A stretch of DNA of 33,930 bases from Thermoplasmata archaeon (GCA_021812305.1 JAKAOB010000007.1:1-33930), one strand, 5' to 3'; counted from the first letter of the stretch, positions 7,748 through 15,561 are shown. Numbers and translations are program-made. The notes: a model not told the origin generated them from the sequence alone.

Positions 7748-8371
7748 ATGGCCTACATCGCCGTGGGGATCGATCTCGCCGGCAGCCCGCGACGGACGAC
7801 CGGGTTCTGTTGCCTGCGCGGGCCCCGCGCGACCCGCCTTCGGCCGCTGGCCACCGACCGGGAGATCCTCGAGGAGATCCGGGCGGACGCCCCCGACGTC
7901 GTCAGCATCGACGCCCCGCTCACCCTCCCGCGGGGCCGCCGACGGCTCGGCGACCGCACGGCGCCGCACTTCCGAGCGTGCGATCTCGCGCTGCGTGCGC
8001 GCGGTATCCCGTTCTTCCCGATCACCCTGGGCCCGATGCGCCTGCTCACCGCGCGGGGGATGCGGCTGCGGCGACGGCTCGAGTCCGAGGGATTGGTGGT
8101 GATCGAGTCCTATCCCGGCGGGGCCCAGGACGTGCTCGGCTGGCCGCGCAAGCAGGACGGGGTCGAGCGGCTGCGGCGCTCGCTCCGGGGGTACGGGCTC
8201 ACCGGCGACATCGAGCGCAGCGGGCTCACCCACGACGAGCTCGATGCGGCGACCGCGGCGATCGTCGGTCGGCTGTATCTGACCGGCGGGGCCGAGGTGC
8301 TGGGCGATCCCACCGAGGGGACCCTGGTGCTGCCGGCGGCGCAGGGCCGGCCGGCGACCCGACGACGCTAG
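7748..8371 (+). CDS. DUF429 family protein (RNase H-like fold)
   Basis: A 207-residue protein with the DUF429 signature set: VGIDLAGSP near the start (Asp9), VVSIDAPLTLP (about 51-61), VIESYPGGAQ (about 118-127) and HDELDAATAAIVGRLYL (about 159-176). These acidic residues occupy the strand and helix positions used for metal binding in RNase H-like folds. The family has no agreed biochemical role, although nuclease-like activity has been proposed from the fold. The start at ATG 7748 coincides with the family N-terminus and has a TATA-like palindrome about 28 nt upstream. The stop shares CTAG (8368-8371) with the convergent tbp gene. Confidence 0.85.
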   Translation: MAYIAVGIDLAGSPRRTTGFCCLRGPRATRLRPLATDREILEEIRADAPDVVSIDAPLTLPRGRRRLGDRTAPHFRACDLALRARGIPFFPITLGPMRLLTARGMRLRRRLESEGLVVIESYPGGAQDVLGWPRKQDGVERLRRSLRGYGLTGDIERSGLTHDELDAATAAIVGRLYLTGGAEVLGDPTEGTLVLPAAQGRPATRRR

Positions 8372-8916
8372 CGCATGAGCCCGGCGCCCCGCAGCTCGGC
8401 GGTGATCTTCTTCACCGCGAGGTCGATGTCCGACGGTTTGCGGGCGCCCGTGCAGACGAGCTTGCCGCTGCCGAAGAGCAGGATGACGACCCGGGGCTCG
8501 TCCATGCGGCAGACGAGCCCGGGAAACTGCTCGGGCTCGTACTCGACGCGGTCGAGACCGAGGGTGACCGCGATGGCGTTGAGGTTGATCTCGCTCTCGA
8601 GGTCGGAGCTCGCGACGATGTTCTGGACCTGGATCTTCGGATCGGACTTGATCTTCTGACCGCTCTTGCGGATCTGCTGCGAGACGATGGCGATCGAGTC
8701 CTCGACCTCCTTCATGCTCTTGCCGCCGGTGCAGACGACCTTGCCCGAGCCGAAGAGGAGGATCGCGGTCTTCGGCTCCTTCAGCCGGTAGATCACGCCG
8801 GGGAACTGGTCGGGTTCGTACTCGGCGCCTTCGAGGTGCAGCGCGATCGACTGCAGATCGAGCTTGTCCGCGAGGGAGAGCGACGCCACCACATTCTCGA
8901 TCCGAATCTTGGGCAT
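8368..8916 (-). CDS. tbp: TATA-binding protein (archaeal general transcription factor)
   Basis: A 182-residue protein consisting of the two direct repeats of TBP. Repeat 1 (about 3-90) contains IRIENVVASLSL, EYEPDQFPGVIYRL, TAILLFGSGKVVCTG and a C-terminal helix. Repeat 2 (about 94-180) contains IQVQNIVASSDL, EYEPEQFPGLVCRM, VVILLFGSGKLVCTG. These are the saddle strands and the Phe-bearing stirrups that kink the TATA box. TBP recruits TFB and RNA polymerase to archaeal promoters, so the host is an archaeon. GTG at 8919 directly precedes ATG 8916; I choose the ATG (MPKIRIENV), the usual archaeal N-terminus. Length is normal for archaeal TBP. This is the most certain gene in the window. Confidence 0.97.
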   Translation of the reverse strand: MPKIRIENVVASLSLADKLDLQSIALHLEGAEYEPDQFPGVIYRLKEPKTAILLFGSGKVVCTGGKSMKEVEDSIAIVSQQIRKSGQKIKSDPKIQVQNIVASSDLESEINLNAIAVTLGLDRVEYEPEQFPGLVCRMDEPRVVILLFGSGKLVCTGARKPSDIDLAVKKITAELRGAGLMR

Positions 8917-8946
8917 CACCCTCGCACGGATTCCTGAACTTAAGGG

Positions 8947-8963
8947 TTTTTATACCATTATAA
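8947..8963 (-). promoter_or_regulatory. tbp promoter, TATA element(s)
   Basis: On the minus strand the sequence TTATAATGGTATAAAAA contains two TATA-like cores in the most AT-rich patch of the neighbourhood. The proximal TATAAAAA (8947-8954) is centred about 34 nt before the ATG at 8916, giving a nearly leaderless transcript. A purine run (GAGGG) just before the GTG/ATG could add ribosome binding. Confidence 0.65.
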
Positions 8964-8989
8964 GGGGCCGATCCCCCGGCCGCCTTGGA

Positions 8990-10006
8990 TCACCGCGCGG
9001 CGATCAGCAGGCTGAGCGGCGACCGCTCGATGCGCACCGCGCCGGTGAGCCGAAGGCCGGCGGCCTCCAGGAACGAGGCGTACTCGGCCTGGGTATAGAG
9101 ATCCCCGGTGCCGGTCGTGGCGAGAAGGGTGAGCGCGAACTGGGCGGCGGCCGGCGGGGTGACCCGGTCGTCGTTCGGCACGAACTCGACGATCGCGACG
9201 CGGCCCGACGGCGACAGGGACGGGGCGATGCGGCGAAGCAGCCGGACGATCGTCGCCGGGTCGAAGTGGTGGAGGAAGTTCGCCGCGAGGACGAGGTCCC
9301 AGTCGCCCTCGATCGGCAGCGAGAAGGCATCGCCCGGCGTGAGCCGGTAGCGCTCCCCGAGGCCGGCGCGGTCGGCGTTCTCGCGCGCCACGGCCAGGAC
9401 CTCGGGCCAGTCGACGCCCGTGACGGTCACCCCGGGGAACCGCCGGGCGACGGCGATCCCGAACAGGCCGTGGCCGGCGGCGAGGTCGATCGCGCGCCGG
9501 GGCGCGGCCCCCGTCGCCGCGAGACGGTCGACGATCCGCTCGGCCGTCCGAGCGACCATCGGGGCCATTCCTCGGGCGTAGTCGATCCAGACCGGGTGTT
9601 CGGCGGCCATCGACCCCCCGGAGGGAAGGCGGGTCCCGCCCTCCCGCACGGCCTCGGTGAGGTGGGCGAACCCTTCGCGCAGCGTCGCGGCGTTGAGGAA
9701 GCGCCGGGCCTCTCCGAGATAGGCCTTGGAGGCCGGATCGAGGTAGAGCGCCGTCTCCGACGTGAGCGCGTAGCGCGCGCCGGATTTGTCGAGCAGCCCG
9801 ATCGTCACGAGGAAGTCGGACAGGATCCGCATCCCGCGGGGCGCGGCCCGGCAGGCCGCGGCCAGGGAGTCGATGTCCGAGGCTCCCCGGGCGATCGCCG
9901 CGAACAGCCCGAGGTCGAGGGCGGCCACGACCGCCTCGGTACGCTGGAAGCCGTTGAGCGCGTCCAGGAAGCGGTCGGGGGTCGGTCGTTCGACGGGCGC
10001 TGTCAT
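8990..10006 (-). CDS. SAM-dependent methyltransferase (O-methyltransferase type)
   Basis: About 338 residues. The N-terminal third (RFLDALNGFQRTEAVVAALDLGLFAAI) is the helical dimerisation/winged-helix region seen in plant/bacterial-type small-molecule O-methyltransferases (Methyltransf_2 and related). It is followed by a class I Rossmann domain with motif I AIDLAAGHGLFGIAVA (about residue 170), the acidic strand end GVDWPEV and DLVLAANFLHHF. The product of such enzymes is a methylated small metabolite; the substrate is unknown here. An ATG at 10054 would add 16 residues, but I prefer the ATG at 10006 because a TATT-type box (10033-10037) lies about 28 nt upstream and the extra residues look unlike the family. 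Confidence 0.88.
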   Translation of the reverse strand: MTAPVERPTPDRFLDALNGFQRTEAVVAALDLGLFAAIARGASDIDSLAAACRAAPRGMRILSDFLVTIGLLDKSGARYALTSETALYLDPASKAYLGEARRFLNAATLREGFAHLTEAVREGGTRLPSGGSMAAEHPVWIDYARGMAPMVARTAERIVDRLAATGAAPRRAIDLAAGHGLFGIAVARRFPGVTVTGVDWPEVLAVARENADRAGLGERYRLTPGDAFSLPIEGDWDLVLAANFLHHFDPATIVRLLRRIAPSLSPSGRVAIVEFVPNDDRVTPPAAAQFALTLLATTGTGDLYTQAEYASFLEAAGLRLTGAVRIERSPLSLLIAAR

Positions 10007-10032
10007 GGGCTCGCCCGAGACCCCGGCCACCG

Positions 10033-10037
10033 TATTT
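10033..10037 (-). promoter_or_regulatory. TATA-like box of the methyltransferase gene
   Basis: On the minus strand CCAAATACGG is centred about 28 nt before the ATG at 10006, the leaderless spacing. It lies inside the longer version of the reading frame and therefore helps decide the start. Confidence 0.4.
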
Positions 10038-10070
10038 GGCCGTTTGCGTCGCACGGAGGAGCGGCGACGC

Positions 10071-10631
10071 CTAGGGGTTCGACACGACGGCGAGGACCCG
10101 GTTCGAGGCCGCGAGCGCCTCGTCCTCGAACCACGCGAGGACGATGAAGTACCACCCGACCACGAGCAGGAGGGGGAGGTCCGGCAGGGTCCGCCCGGCC
10201 GGCTCGACCTCGACGGAACCGCCTTCGAGCCGGGCCTTCTCGCGGACCGGCTCGATGTGGGCCAGCAGCGCGCCGCTCGCGTCCGTCACCTGCCAGGCGG
10301 GCACGAGCAGGCCGGCCCGGCGCAACCGGAACGAGCGTCCGCCGACGAGATCGAACGTACCCTGCCGCAGGTGGACCTCCAGCCGGCCGACGTCGGCGCG
10401 CCCCGAGGCGTCGCGGATCGTCACGTGGGGGGTGAGGAACCCTCCGCGCTTGAGACTCCAGGAGGCCGCGCTCGTCTCGGCCGCGGCGAGCGATCCGCCC
10501 GGCCGGGTCCAGCGCAGGTGGGCGAGGGGGCGATCACCGGCAAGGAGCATGAACTCGGGGGGTTCCTTCGCCGTCCGCATCCACCGCAGGGCGGAGACAT
10601 CGACGGCCGAGAACGGGGCCAGGTCCGGCAT
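10071..10631 (-). CDS. conserved hypothetical, possible Tubby-C/LURP-like beta-barrel
   Basis: A 186-residue protein rich in beta-strands with repeated W/T-D-A-S-G turns (TIRDASGR, QVTDASGALLAHIEP) and a hydrophobic C-terminal helix (LPLLLVVGWYFIVLAWFEDEAL, about 149-171). This order, antiparallel strands wrapping a buried C-terminal helix, is that of the Tubby-C/LURP-one/scramblase-like fold, so the hydrophobic stretch may be a core helix rather than a membrane anchor. I do not recognise a named family. The ATG at 10631 has a TTAA core about 27 nt upstream (GTTAAGG). It is separated from the methyltransferase gene by about 64 nt on the same strand. Confidence 0.65.
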   Translation of the reverse strand: MPDLAPFSAVDVSALRWMRTAKEPPEFMLLAGDRPLAHLRWTRPGGSLAAAETSAASWSLKRGGFLTPHVTIRDASGRADVGRLEVHLRQGTFDLVGGRSFRLRRAGLLVPAWQVTDASGALLAHIEPVREKARLEGGSVEVEPAGRTLPDLPLLLVVGWYFIVLAWFEDEALAASNRVLAVVSNP

Positions 10632-10758
10632 CGTCCGGGTGAGCCGCGGGGCGCCTTAACGGGCTCCCCCCGTCCAAGGGCGGGGCGGGTCCCCCGCGCC
10701 GGCCGCGACCGCCGGTCCCCGGGCGACGCGCCGGCGGGCCGTCCTTCGACGCCCGCCC

Positions 10759-11256
10759 TTAGGGGATCGGGACCCGATGCTCGACCGGCGGCCGGACCTT
10801 CGGCACGTGGACGCTCAGGACCCCGTTGTCGAACGACGCCCGTACCTCGCTGCCCACCACCGGGTCCGGGAAGACGATCTCGCGGTGAAAGCCTCCGATG
10901 AACCGTTCGCGGAGCACGTACGGCCGCTCCGGGGCGGTCCGCCGGCCGTGCGCCTCCCCGGTGATGATCAGGGACTGACCGACGATCTTGACCTCGATAC
11001 GGTCCTTCGGCACCCCGGGGAGGTCGACGTGCACCTCGTAGTCGCTGCCGTGGTCCTCGACGTCCGCGAACGGGCGCGCCCCCAGCGCGGACGGGGTGCC
11101 GGGGTGCTCCCCCTCGCCGCGGGAGCCGAAGTACCGGCGGCGGAACGCCTCGAACTCCTCGAGGGCGTCGCGCAGCGTCGTCTCGAACTCCCGGATCAGC
11201 TCATCGCCGTCCTCGCCCGTGGATCGCGCGAGACGACGGCTCTCGCTCTGGACCAT
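10759..11256 (-). CDS. Hsp20 / alpha-crystallin small heat-shock protein
   Basis: A 165-residue small heat-shock chaperone. The N-terminal arm (1-60) is charged and helical (GDELIREFETTLRDALEEFEAFRRRYF). The alpha-crystallin domain spans about 62-150, from ADVEDHGSDYEVHVDLPGVPKDRIEVKIVGQSLIITGEA to ASFDNGVLSVHVPKV, including the conserved hydrophobic G-V-L motif. It ends in VPIP, the I/V-x-I/V C-terminal motif that docks neighbouring dimers in the oligomer. Such proteins hold unfolding proteins in solution without ATP. The ATG at 11256 is favoured by a purine-rich GGGGGAG upstream and an AT-rich GAGTAAATCC about 40 nt upstream. The longer frame upstream is not Hsp20-like. Confidence 0.93.
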   Translation of the reverse strand: MVQSESRRLARSTGEDGDELIREFETTLRDALEEFEAFRRRYFGSRGEGEHPGTPSALGARPFADVEDHGSDYEVHVDLPGVPKDRIEVKIVGQSLIITGEAHGRRTAPERPYVLRERFIGGFHREIVFPDPVVGSEVRASFDNGVLSVHVPKVRPPVEHRVPIP

Positions 11257-11389
11257 GCTGCGACTCCCCCGCCGAACGACACGGTGGTCGGATTTACTCG
11301 GGCGGTCAATCCCCGTTGACCCGGGAGCGGCCCCTCGCCGGGTTCCCCCGTTGCGACGCGGGAGCACGCCCGGGTCCGCGGGAGGCCGG

Positions 11390-11860
11390 TCACTCCTGGA
11401 CGATCTCGTCCCCCACCGCGTGCGCGAATGCCGCAAGGCGGGCGGCCGACGCGCCCGAGAGGGCCCGGGCGAGGAGGACGGCCCGGGGCGGCCCGGCCAG
11501 TTCCTGGACGAACGCGAGCGCCGACGGCGCGATCCCCCGCAGCGGGAGACCGGCGCCCTCTCCCCCCGCAGGGGCGGGGAAGAGCACCAGGAACAGATCG
11601 CCCTCGGAGGGGGCACCGGCCGGGGGAAATCGGATGCGGCGCGACCATCCCATCGCGCCGGGCGTCAGCTCCGACAGCGGGATCGGTACGAGCGGCCCGG
11701 CACCCAGATCCCGAGACTCGGGAAGCGCCAGCGCGTGCGCGCACGCCTCATCGAAGGTCGAAGCCATCGACTCGGCGGCCTCGGTCAGGGCCACGCCGCG
11801 CGGGGTCGGCGGCGGGGGCATCGGGCGGGAGCGCCGGGGGCCGGGCGAGCTGCGCGGCAT
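11390..11860 (-). CDS. hypothetical protein
   Basis: About 156 residues with strong G/C third-position bias, so it is probably a real gene, but I recognise no family. The first 35 residues are Pro/Arg-rich. The rest alternates helices and short hydrophobic strands (GDLFLVLFPAP, PRAVLLARALSG, AARLAAFAHAVGDEIV). There is no signal peptide, membrane helix or Cys cluster. ATG at 11860 is chosen because GGAGG abuts it and an ATTAAG box lies about 26 nt upstream. ATG 11767 (MASTFDEA) is the main alternative and would remove the low-complexity start. It is divergent from the HD-domain gene. Confidence 0.55.
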   Translation of the reverse strand: MPRSSPGPRRSRPMPPPPTPRGVALTEAAESMASTFDEACAHALALPESRDLGAGPLVPIPLSELTPGAMGWSRRIRFPPAGAPSEGDLFLVLFPAPAGGEGAGLPLRGIAPSALAFVQELAGPPRAVLLARALSGASAARLAAFAHAVGDEIVQE

Positions 11861-11881
11861 CCTCCGGACAGTCCCCACGGG

Positions 11882-11892
11882 CCTCTTAATGC
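11882..11892 (-). promoter_or_regulatory. TATA-like box between divergent genes
   Basis: CTCTTAATGCC (plus strand) has a TTAA core about 26 nt before the minus-strand ATG at 11860. It is the only AT-rich patch in the divergent spacer and may serve both directions. Confidence 0.35.
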
Positions 11893-11959
11893 CGACCCGC
11901 GTCCCCCGGGAAGCGGGATCGGCCCGGAAACGCTTTGGCCCCCGGACCCTCGGCCGGCC

Positions 11960-12544
11960 GTGGACGAGGGGCCCTCACCGGGCGCGGACACCGATGTGGT
12001 GGACGCGATCGCCTTCGCGGTCCGGGCGCACGGGCGGCAGCTGAGGAAGGACCAGCGGACCCCGTACATCGTACACCCGCTCGGAGTATTGCGCCATCTC
12101 ACCGCGGATCTCGGCGTCGTCCGGCCGGTGCTCATGGAGGCGGCCGTCCTCCACGATGTCCTCGAGGATACCCCGACCGTGCGGGCGGCGCTCGCCCAGC
12201 GCTTCGGAGAGCCGGTCGCCGCGCTGGTCGAGGAGCTGACCCTGCCGGCCGAGCTCCACGGCCCCACCGTGGCCGACGCCGCGAAGACCGAGGCGCTCGT
12301 CGCCTCCATCACAACGGCCAGCTGGCCGGCGGTCCTGGTCAAGCTCTGCGACCGGTGGGACAATCTCCGGGACCTGCCCAACGCGGCCTGGTCCGAGGCG
12401 AAGCGCGCCAGCTACCTCGGCCAGACCGCCCAGATCCTCGAGGCCCTCGCGCAGCGGCGCGCGCGATCTCCACCGCCGGCAGCGCTCAACGGGCCGATCG
12501 TCGACGCGGCCAGCGCCGTCCGTCGACTCGGCACCGGGCCGTAG
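11960..12544 (+). CDS. HD-domain hydrolase, SpoT/MESH1-like
   Basis: A 194-residue stand-alone HD domain of the (p)ppGpp hydrolase type. RTPYIVHPLGVLRHL (His39), EAAVLHDVLEDT (His65-Asp66, Glu69-Asp70) and VKLCDRWDNLRDL (Asp131, Asp134, Asn135) match the metal-binding HD set and the ED pair of SpoT/MESH1 enzymes. No synthetase (RelA) or TGS/ACT domain is attached, so it would act only as a hydrolase. MESH1-type proteins can also hydrolyse NADPH, so ppGpp need not be the substrate in an archaeon. The frame is open well upstream. GTG at 11960 is the first start near the family N-terminus, with GTG 11996 as an alternative. Confidence 0.87.
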   Translation: MDEGPSPGADTDVVDAIAFAVRAHGRQLRKDQRTPYIVHPLGVLRHLTADLGVVRPVLMEAAVLHDVLEDTPTVRAALAQRFGEPVAALVEELTLPAELHGPTVADAAKTEALVASITTASWPAVLVKLCDRWDNLRDLPNAAWSEAKRASYLGQTAQILEALAQRRARSPPPAALNGPIVDAASAVRRLGTGP

Positions 12545-12594
12545 GGCCGGCGAACGGCCCGGCTCCGGGGACGTCCCGGGTCCGCGGGGCCACC

Positions 12595-13308
12595 TCAACG
12601 CGCCGTGGGCCCGGTGCGGCGCCCCTCGCGCCGGGCGGCCCGCCGGGCCGCCGCCTCCCGGTCCCGCTCGTCGAGGAGGTGGTAGTATTGGGTAAGGTCC
12701 GCCTCGGCGACGACGTTCGCCTCGCCGGGGGCGAACCGGTCGGGGGTGTCCGGTCGCTCCTGGTACGTCCCTCCGAACTTCTTCGCCACGGTGAGCGAGG
12801 CGGTGTTCGCCCGGAGGATCGTCCCCACGGCCCGGGTCACGCCCACGGCCAACGTCGCGGCGATCATGCGCTTGAGGAGCGCGGTGCCGATCCCGCGACC
12901 CCGGTAGCCCTCCGCGACGGTGAACCCCATCTTCGCGCGCAGGTTCGAGCCCCGGTCTCCGACGAAGCGGATCGTCCCGTAGCCGATCGGACGCGGCTGA
13001 CCGGGAACCACCGCGACGATCAGGACCACCGACCAGTGGGGGAACATCCGCACCGTGGCCCGGGCGAGCCGGCTGGCCAGCACCATGTAGCCGTAGATGA
13101 CCCAGAGGTGGCTGCGGTCGAACGGGAACGGATGGTAGAACCGGCGGGCCTCCGGGGAGAGCTCCATGTACATCTCCACGAGCGGCCGGATGTCCCGGAC
13201 GCTCGAGAGACGCAGTTCGATCGGTAGCGCCGGGTGCGGGGACGACCCGGCCACCGCGGGTACGCCGCCGGACCGATCCGCCTCGCCGAGTTCTCCGACG
13301 GCCGACAT
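12595..13308 (-). CDS. GNAT-family N-acetyltransferase
   Basis: A 237-residue acetyltransferase. After about 28 poorly ordered residues come IELRLSSVRDIRPLVEMYMELSPEARRFYHP (the N-terminal GNAT strand and helix), PIGYGTIRFVG, and the acetyl-CoA motif A MGFTVAEGYRGRGIGTALLKRMI (about 124-146), then AVGTILRANTASLTVAKKFGG (motif B, about 158-178). The C-terminal 25 residues are Arg/Ala-rich. The acceptor is unknown. ATG 13308 is used, but the best promoter-like sequence lies about 120 nt upstream (near 13430), so the leader may be long or the start wrong. It is convergent with the HD-domain gene (50-nt gap). Confidence 0.87.
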   Translation of the reverse strand: MSAVGELGEADRSGGVPAVAGSSPHPALPIELRLSSVRDIRPLVEMYMELSPEARRFYHPFPFDRSHLWVIYGYMVLASRLARATVRMFPHWSVVLIVAVVPGQPRPIGYGTIRFVGDRGSNLRAKMGFTVAEGYRGRGIGTALLKRMIAATLAVGVTRAVGTILRANTASLTVAKKFGGTYQERPDTPDRFAPGEANVVAEADLTQYYHLLDERDREAAARRAARREGRRTGPTAR

Positions 13309-13423
13309 TCCGGTGGTTCTTGCTGTCCGGGCCCGGGCGGAGCCGAGCGCCGCTGCGACCGGTACGGCCGCCGGCGCGCATGTCCTCCCGGTGGGACGGA
13401 AGCCGCTGGTCCTGACGGGGTGC

Positions 13424-13435
13424 GTTTATGTAAAG
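13424..13435 (-). promoter_or_regulatory. AT-rich promoter-like element upstream of the GNAT gene
   Basis: On the minus strand CTTTACATAAAC is the only strong TATA-like sequence in the 218-nt spacer between the response-regulator and GNAT genes. It lies about 120 nt before the GNAT ATG and about 49 nt before an ATG (13381) that has a GGGAGG ribosome site but is in another frame. Confidence 0.35.
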
Positions 13436-13526
13436 CCTCGGGGCCCGGCGTCTCAGCCGGTCGGGCGAAATGCCCCACGGACCAACGGCCGGGGTCGACG
13501 GGGGCCCGCCCGCCGGCGCGGTGCGG

Positions 13527-14594
13527 TCACTCGCGCACCGCCGGGGGAGACCACGACCCCTCGCTGAACCCGAAGAGGAGGTCCCCCTCGGGGGTCCGCG
13601 GCCCGCTGCGGTCGAGCTCCGCGAGGAAGTCGAGCGCGGCGTGACCGCGTTCCGTGAGGGCGATGCGGGATTCATCGCCGGTCACCAGCCCGCCCCGCGT
13701 CAGGTAGCGCAGGTAGAAGCGGATCCGCTCGGTTCCGGAGACTCCTGTCCGATCGGCGAGCCGGGGGCCGTCGGTCGGCCCGGAGGCCAGTTCCCGAAGC
13801 ATGGCGCGCCGACGTGGCCCGGCGAGGCCGCACGGGAACGGCCGCGGGGTCCGGTCGGTCAGCGTCCAGCGCAGGGCGACCAGGTCGCCGTCGCTGAGGG
13901 CGTCGCGATCGACGCCGACGAGCATCCGGCCGGCCCGGGGGATCGCGTTCCGTACTTCGACCATCGCCCGGCCGAGCGCCGCGGCCCCGACTCGCCGGAG
14001 CAGTCCGCCGGGCGCGGCGAGGAGCACCCGCGCGGACGGCCGGCCCTCGAGCCGGGAGCGGATCATCGGTCCGAGCGCTCCCGGTCGCGCAAGGTCGAGG
14101 TCCTGGGAAAAGGACCCCGCGAGCGGAAGGGGACCCGTCGGGGGGGCGAGGACGACCCGCGCCTCCGGCGGCGCCCCCTCGAGCTCCGCCCGTATCTCGT
14201 CGAGGGACCTCGGGGCACAGAGCCGCTCGCGAAAGGCGATCTCCGCCTCGGCGAGGTCGAGCGTGGAGCGGACCGAGTCGTAGCGGAACGGCTTCGGGAT
14301 GTAGTTGAACGCCTCGAGGTCGAGGGCGTCCGCGGCGCTCTGCTCCTCGGGTTGGCCGGTCAGGATGACCGTGAGCACCGCAGGCCAGCGGCGGTGGACC
14401 GCCCGGATGAGCTGGGTGCCGGAGCTGTGGGGCATCTTGAGGTCGGTGAGGAGGACGTCGAAGCGCTCGACCCCCAGCCGCTCCAGCGCGGCGAGCGCCG
14501 ACGGCGCCGTGACGACGGCGTGGCCGTCCCCGATGAGGAGGACGGACAGCTCCTCGAGGAAGATCGGGTCGTCGTCCACCAGCAGGATCCGCAT
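13527..14594 (-). CDS. response regulator: receiver, DUF835-like domain, C-terminal winged helix
   Basis: A 355-residue signalling protein. Residues 1-120 are a receiver domain: acidic Asp7-Asp9 in LLVDDDP, phospho-acceptor Asp51 in LLTDLKMP, Thr79 in ILTG and Lys101 in PKPF. The middle (about 140-260) has ARVLLAAPGGLLRRVGAAALGRAMVEVRNAIPRAGRMLVGVDRDALSDGDLVAL order, resembling DUF835, a domain mostly found in euryarchaeal two-component proteins. The last roughly 75 residues (RRAMLRELASG, GVSGTERIRFYLRYLTRGGLVTGD, IALTERG) form an ArsR/MarR-type winged helix that could bind DNA. No histidine kinase lies next to it, so it is an orphan in this window. The receiver call is firm, the DUF835 and winged-helix calls are by pattern. 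Confidence 0.88.
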   Translation of the reverse strand: MRILLVDDDPIFLEELSVLLIGDGHAVVTAPSALAALERLGVERFDVLLTDLKMPHSSGTQLIRAVHRRWPAVLTVILTGQPEEQSAADALDLEAFNYIPKPFRYDSVRSTLDLAEAEIAFRERLCAPRSLDEIRAELEGAPPEARVVLAPPTGPLPLAGSFSQDLDLARPGALGPMIRSRLEGRPSARVLLAAPGGLLRRVGAAALGRAMVEVRNAIPRAGRMLVGVDRDALSDGDLVALRWTLTDRTPRPFPCGLAGPRRRAMLRELASGPTDGPRLADRTGVSGTERIRFYLRYLTRGGLVTGDESRIALTERGHAALDFLAELDRSGPRTPEGDLLFGFSEGSWSPPAVRE

Positions 14595-14720
14595 GGGATG
14601 AGGTTCTGTCCTCGCTTCCGGGGCAGGTCGGCCGAGGGAATTAGGCCTTGGCCACGGGTCCGTCCTGCGGCCGCGCGGGAGGGCGGGACGTACCGGCCCG
14701 GGCGACGGCGACCGGGGCCT

Positions 14721-15020
14721 TCAGATCTGGCCCGCGGCCCGATGCGATCGCTCCTGCTCCTGAGCCCAACGGGCGAGCCACCGGTACGGTTCGCCGCGGC
14801 CGGGGGAGCGGTCGTCCTCTTCCTCCGCGCTCAGCTCCGCGCACCGGGCCAGGCAGGAGAGACCGTGGAACCAGCGGCCGTGCAGCCGCTGGACGCCCTG
14901 GCCCTTCTCGAAGCGAAGTGCTCGGCGCCCCGTCGGGATGAGGCCCACGCCACAGCCGCTGCACATCTGGGGGGCGGCCAGGGTGAGCCAGGCGATCCGG
15001 TAGTCGCCCGCCGTCGCCAC
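14721..15020 (-). CDS. small zinc-finger-type protein
   Basis: A 99-residue protein that I do not recognise. CSGCGVGL (Cys20, Cys23) and WFHGLSCLARC (His52, Cys56, Cys60) form a likely treble-clef or PHD/LIM-like zinc site around a basic strand-rich middle (TGRRALRFEKGQGVQRLHG). The C-terminal 35 residues are charged. Codon use has very strong G/C third positions, supporting a real gene. GTG at 15020 is used: it starts the frame and an AT-rich TTTCTATC lies about 25 nt upstream. A protein- or nucleic-acid-binding adaptor role is possible but not shown. Confidence 0.65.
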   Translation of the reverse strand: MATAGDYRIAWLTLAAPQMCSGCGVGLIPTGRRALRFEKGQGVQRLHGRWFHGLSCLARCAELSAEEEDDRSPGRGEPYRWLARWAQEQERSHRAAGQI

Positions 15021-15068
15021 GGCCGGGACATGCCGTTCCGATAGAAACGTCCCGCGGTCGGCGGGGTC

Positions 15069-15491
15069 TCAGCTCCGGACGGGCCGGATCACCAGCACCG
15101 GGCAGTGCGCGTTCTGGACCAGCCCGCTCGAGACGCTGCCGAGGAGCAGCCGGCTCCCCCGGGAAAGGCCCCGGGAGCCGACGACGAGCAGGCCCACCCC
15201 CGACCGGTCGGCGAACTCGACGATCGCCTCGATCGCATGGCCCGTGAGGAACGCGACGTCGACGTGCTCGACACCGTGGGCGCGCGCCTTCTCCCGCGCC
15301 TCCTCCAGCATGACGCGGAGGGCATCCTCCTCGGCCTTCCAGGGGATCGAGGACTCGTGGTCCGTCCGCAGCGCCTGGACGGTGAGCACCGTCAGCCTGG
15401 CACCGAAGCGGCGGGCCAGCTCGATCCCCGCATCGAGGGCGTTCGCGGCCGGCGAGGACCCGTCGATCGCGACCGCCACCTTCTCGAACAT
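15069..15491 (-). CDS. universal stress protein (UspA family, ATP-binding type)
   Basis: A 140-residue single USP domain. It begins MFEKVAVAIDGSSPAANALDAGIELA, with the Asp that contacts adenine, and ends with VVGSRGLSRGSRLLLGSVSSGLVQNAHCPVLVI, fitting the G-x2-G-x9-G-S/T nucleotide-binding motif of ATP-binding Usp proteins. Usp proteins form dimers and are induced by many stresses. ATG 15491 is preferred over an upstream in-frame ATG (15533) because it starts exactly at the first family strand and is preceded by GGGAGG (15496-15501). It lies about 70 nt from the flavodoxin gene on the same strand, so cotranscription is possible. Confidence 0.93.
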   Translation of the reverse strand: MFEKVAVAIDGSSPAANALDAGIELARRFGARLTVLTVQALRTDHESSIPWKAEEDALRVMLEEAREKARAHGVEHVDVAFLTGHAIEAIVEFADRSGVGLLVVGSRGLSRGSRLLLGSVSSGLVQNAHCPVLVIRPVRS

Positions 15492-15561
15492 GCCGCCTCC
15501 CTCTCGCGGTCCGGTATGCCCGGGCGAGCCCATAAGCGGCCGGTCGCAGATGGGCTCGCCG

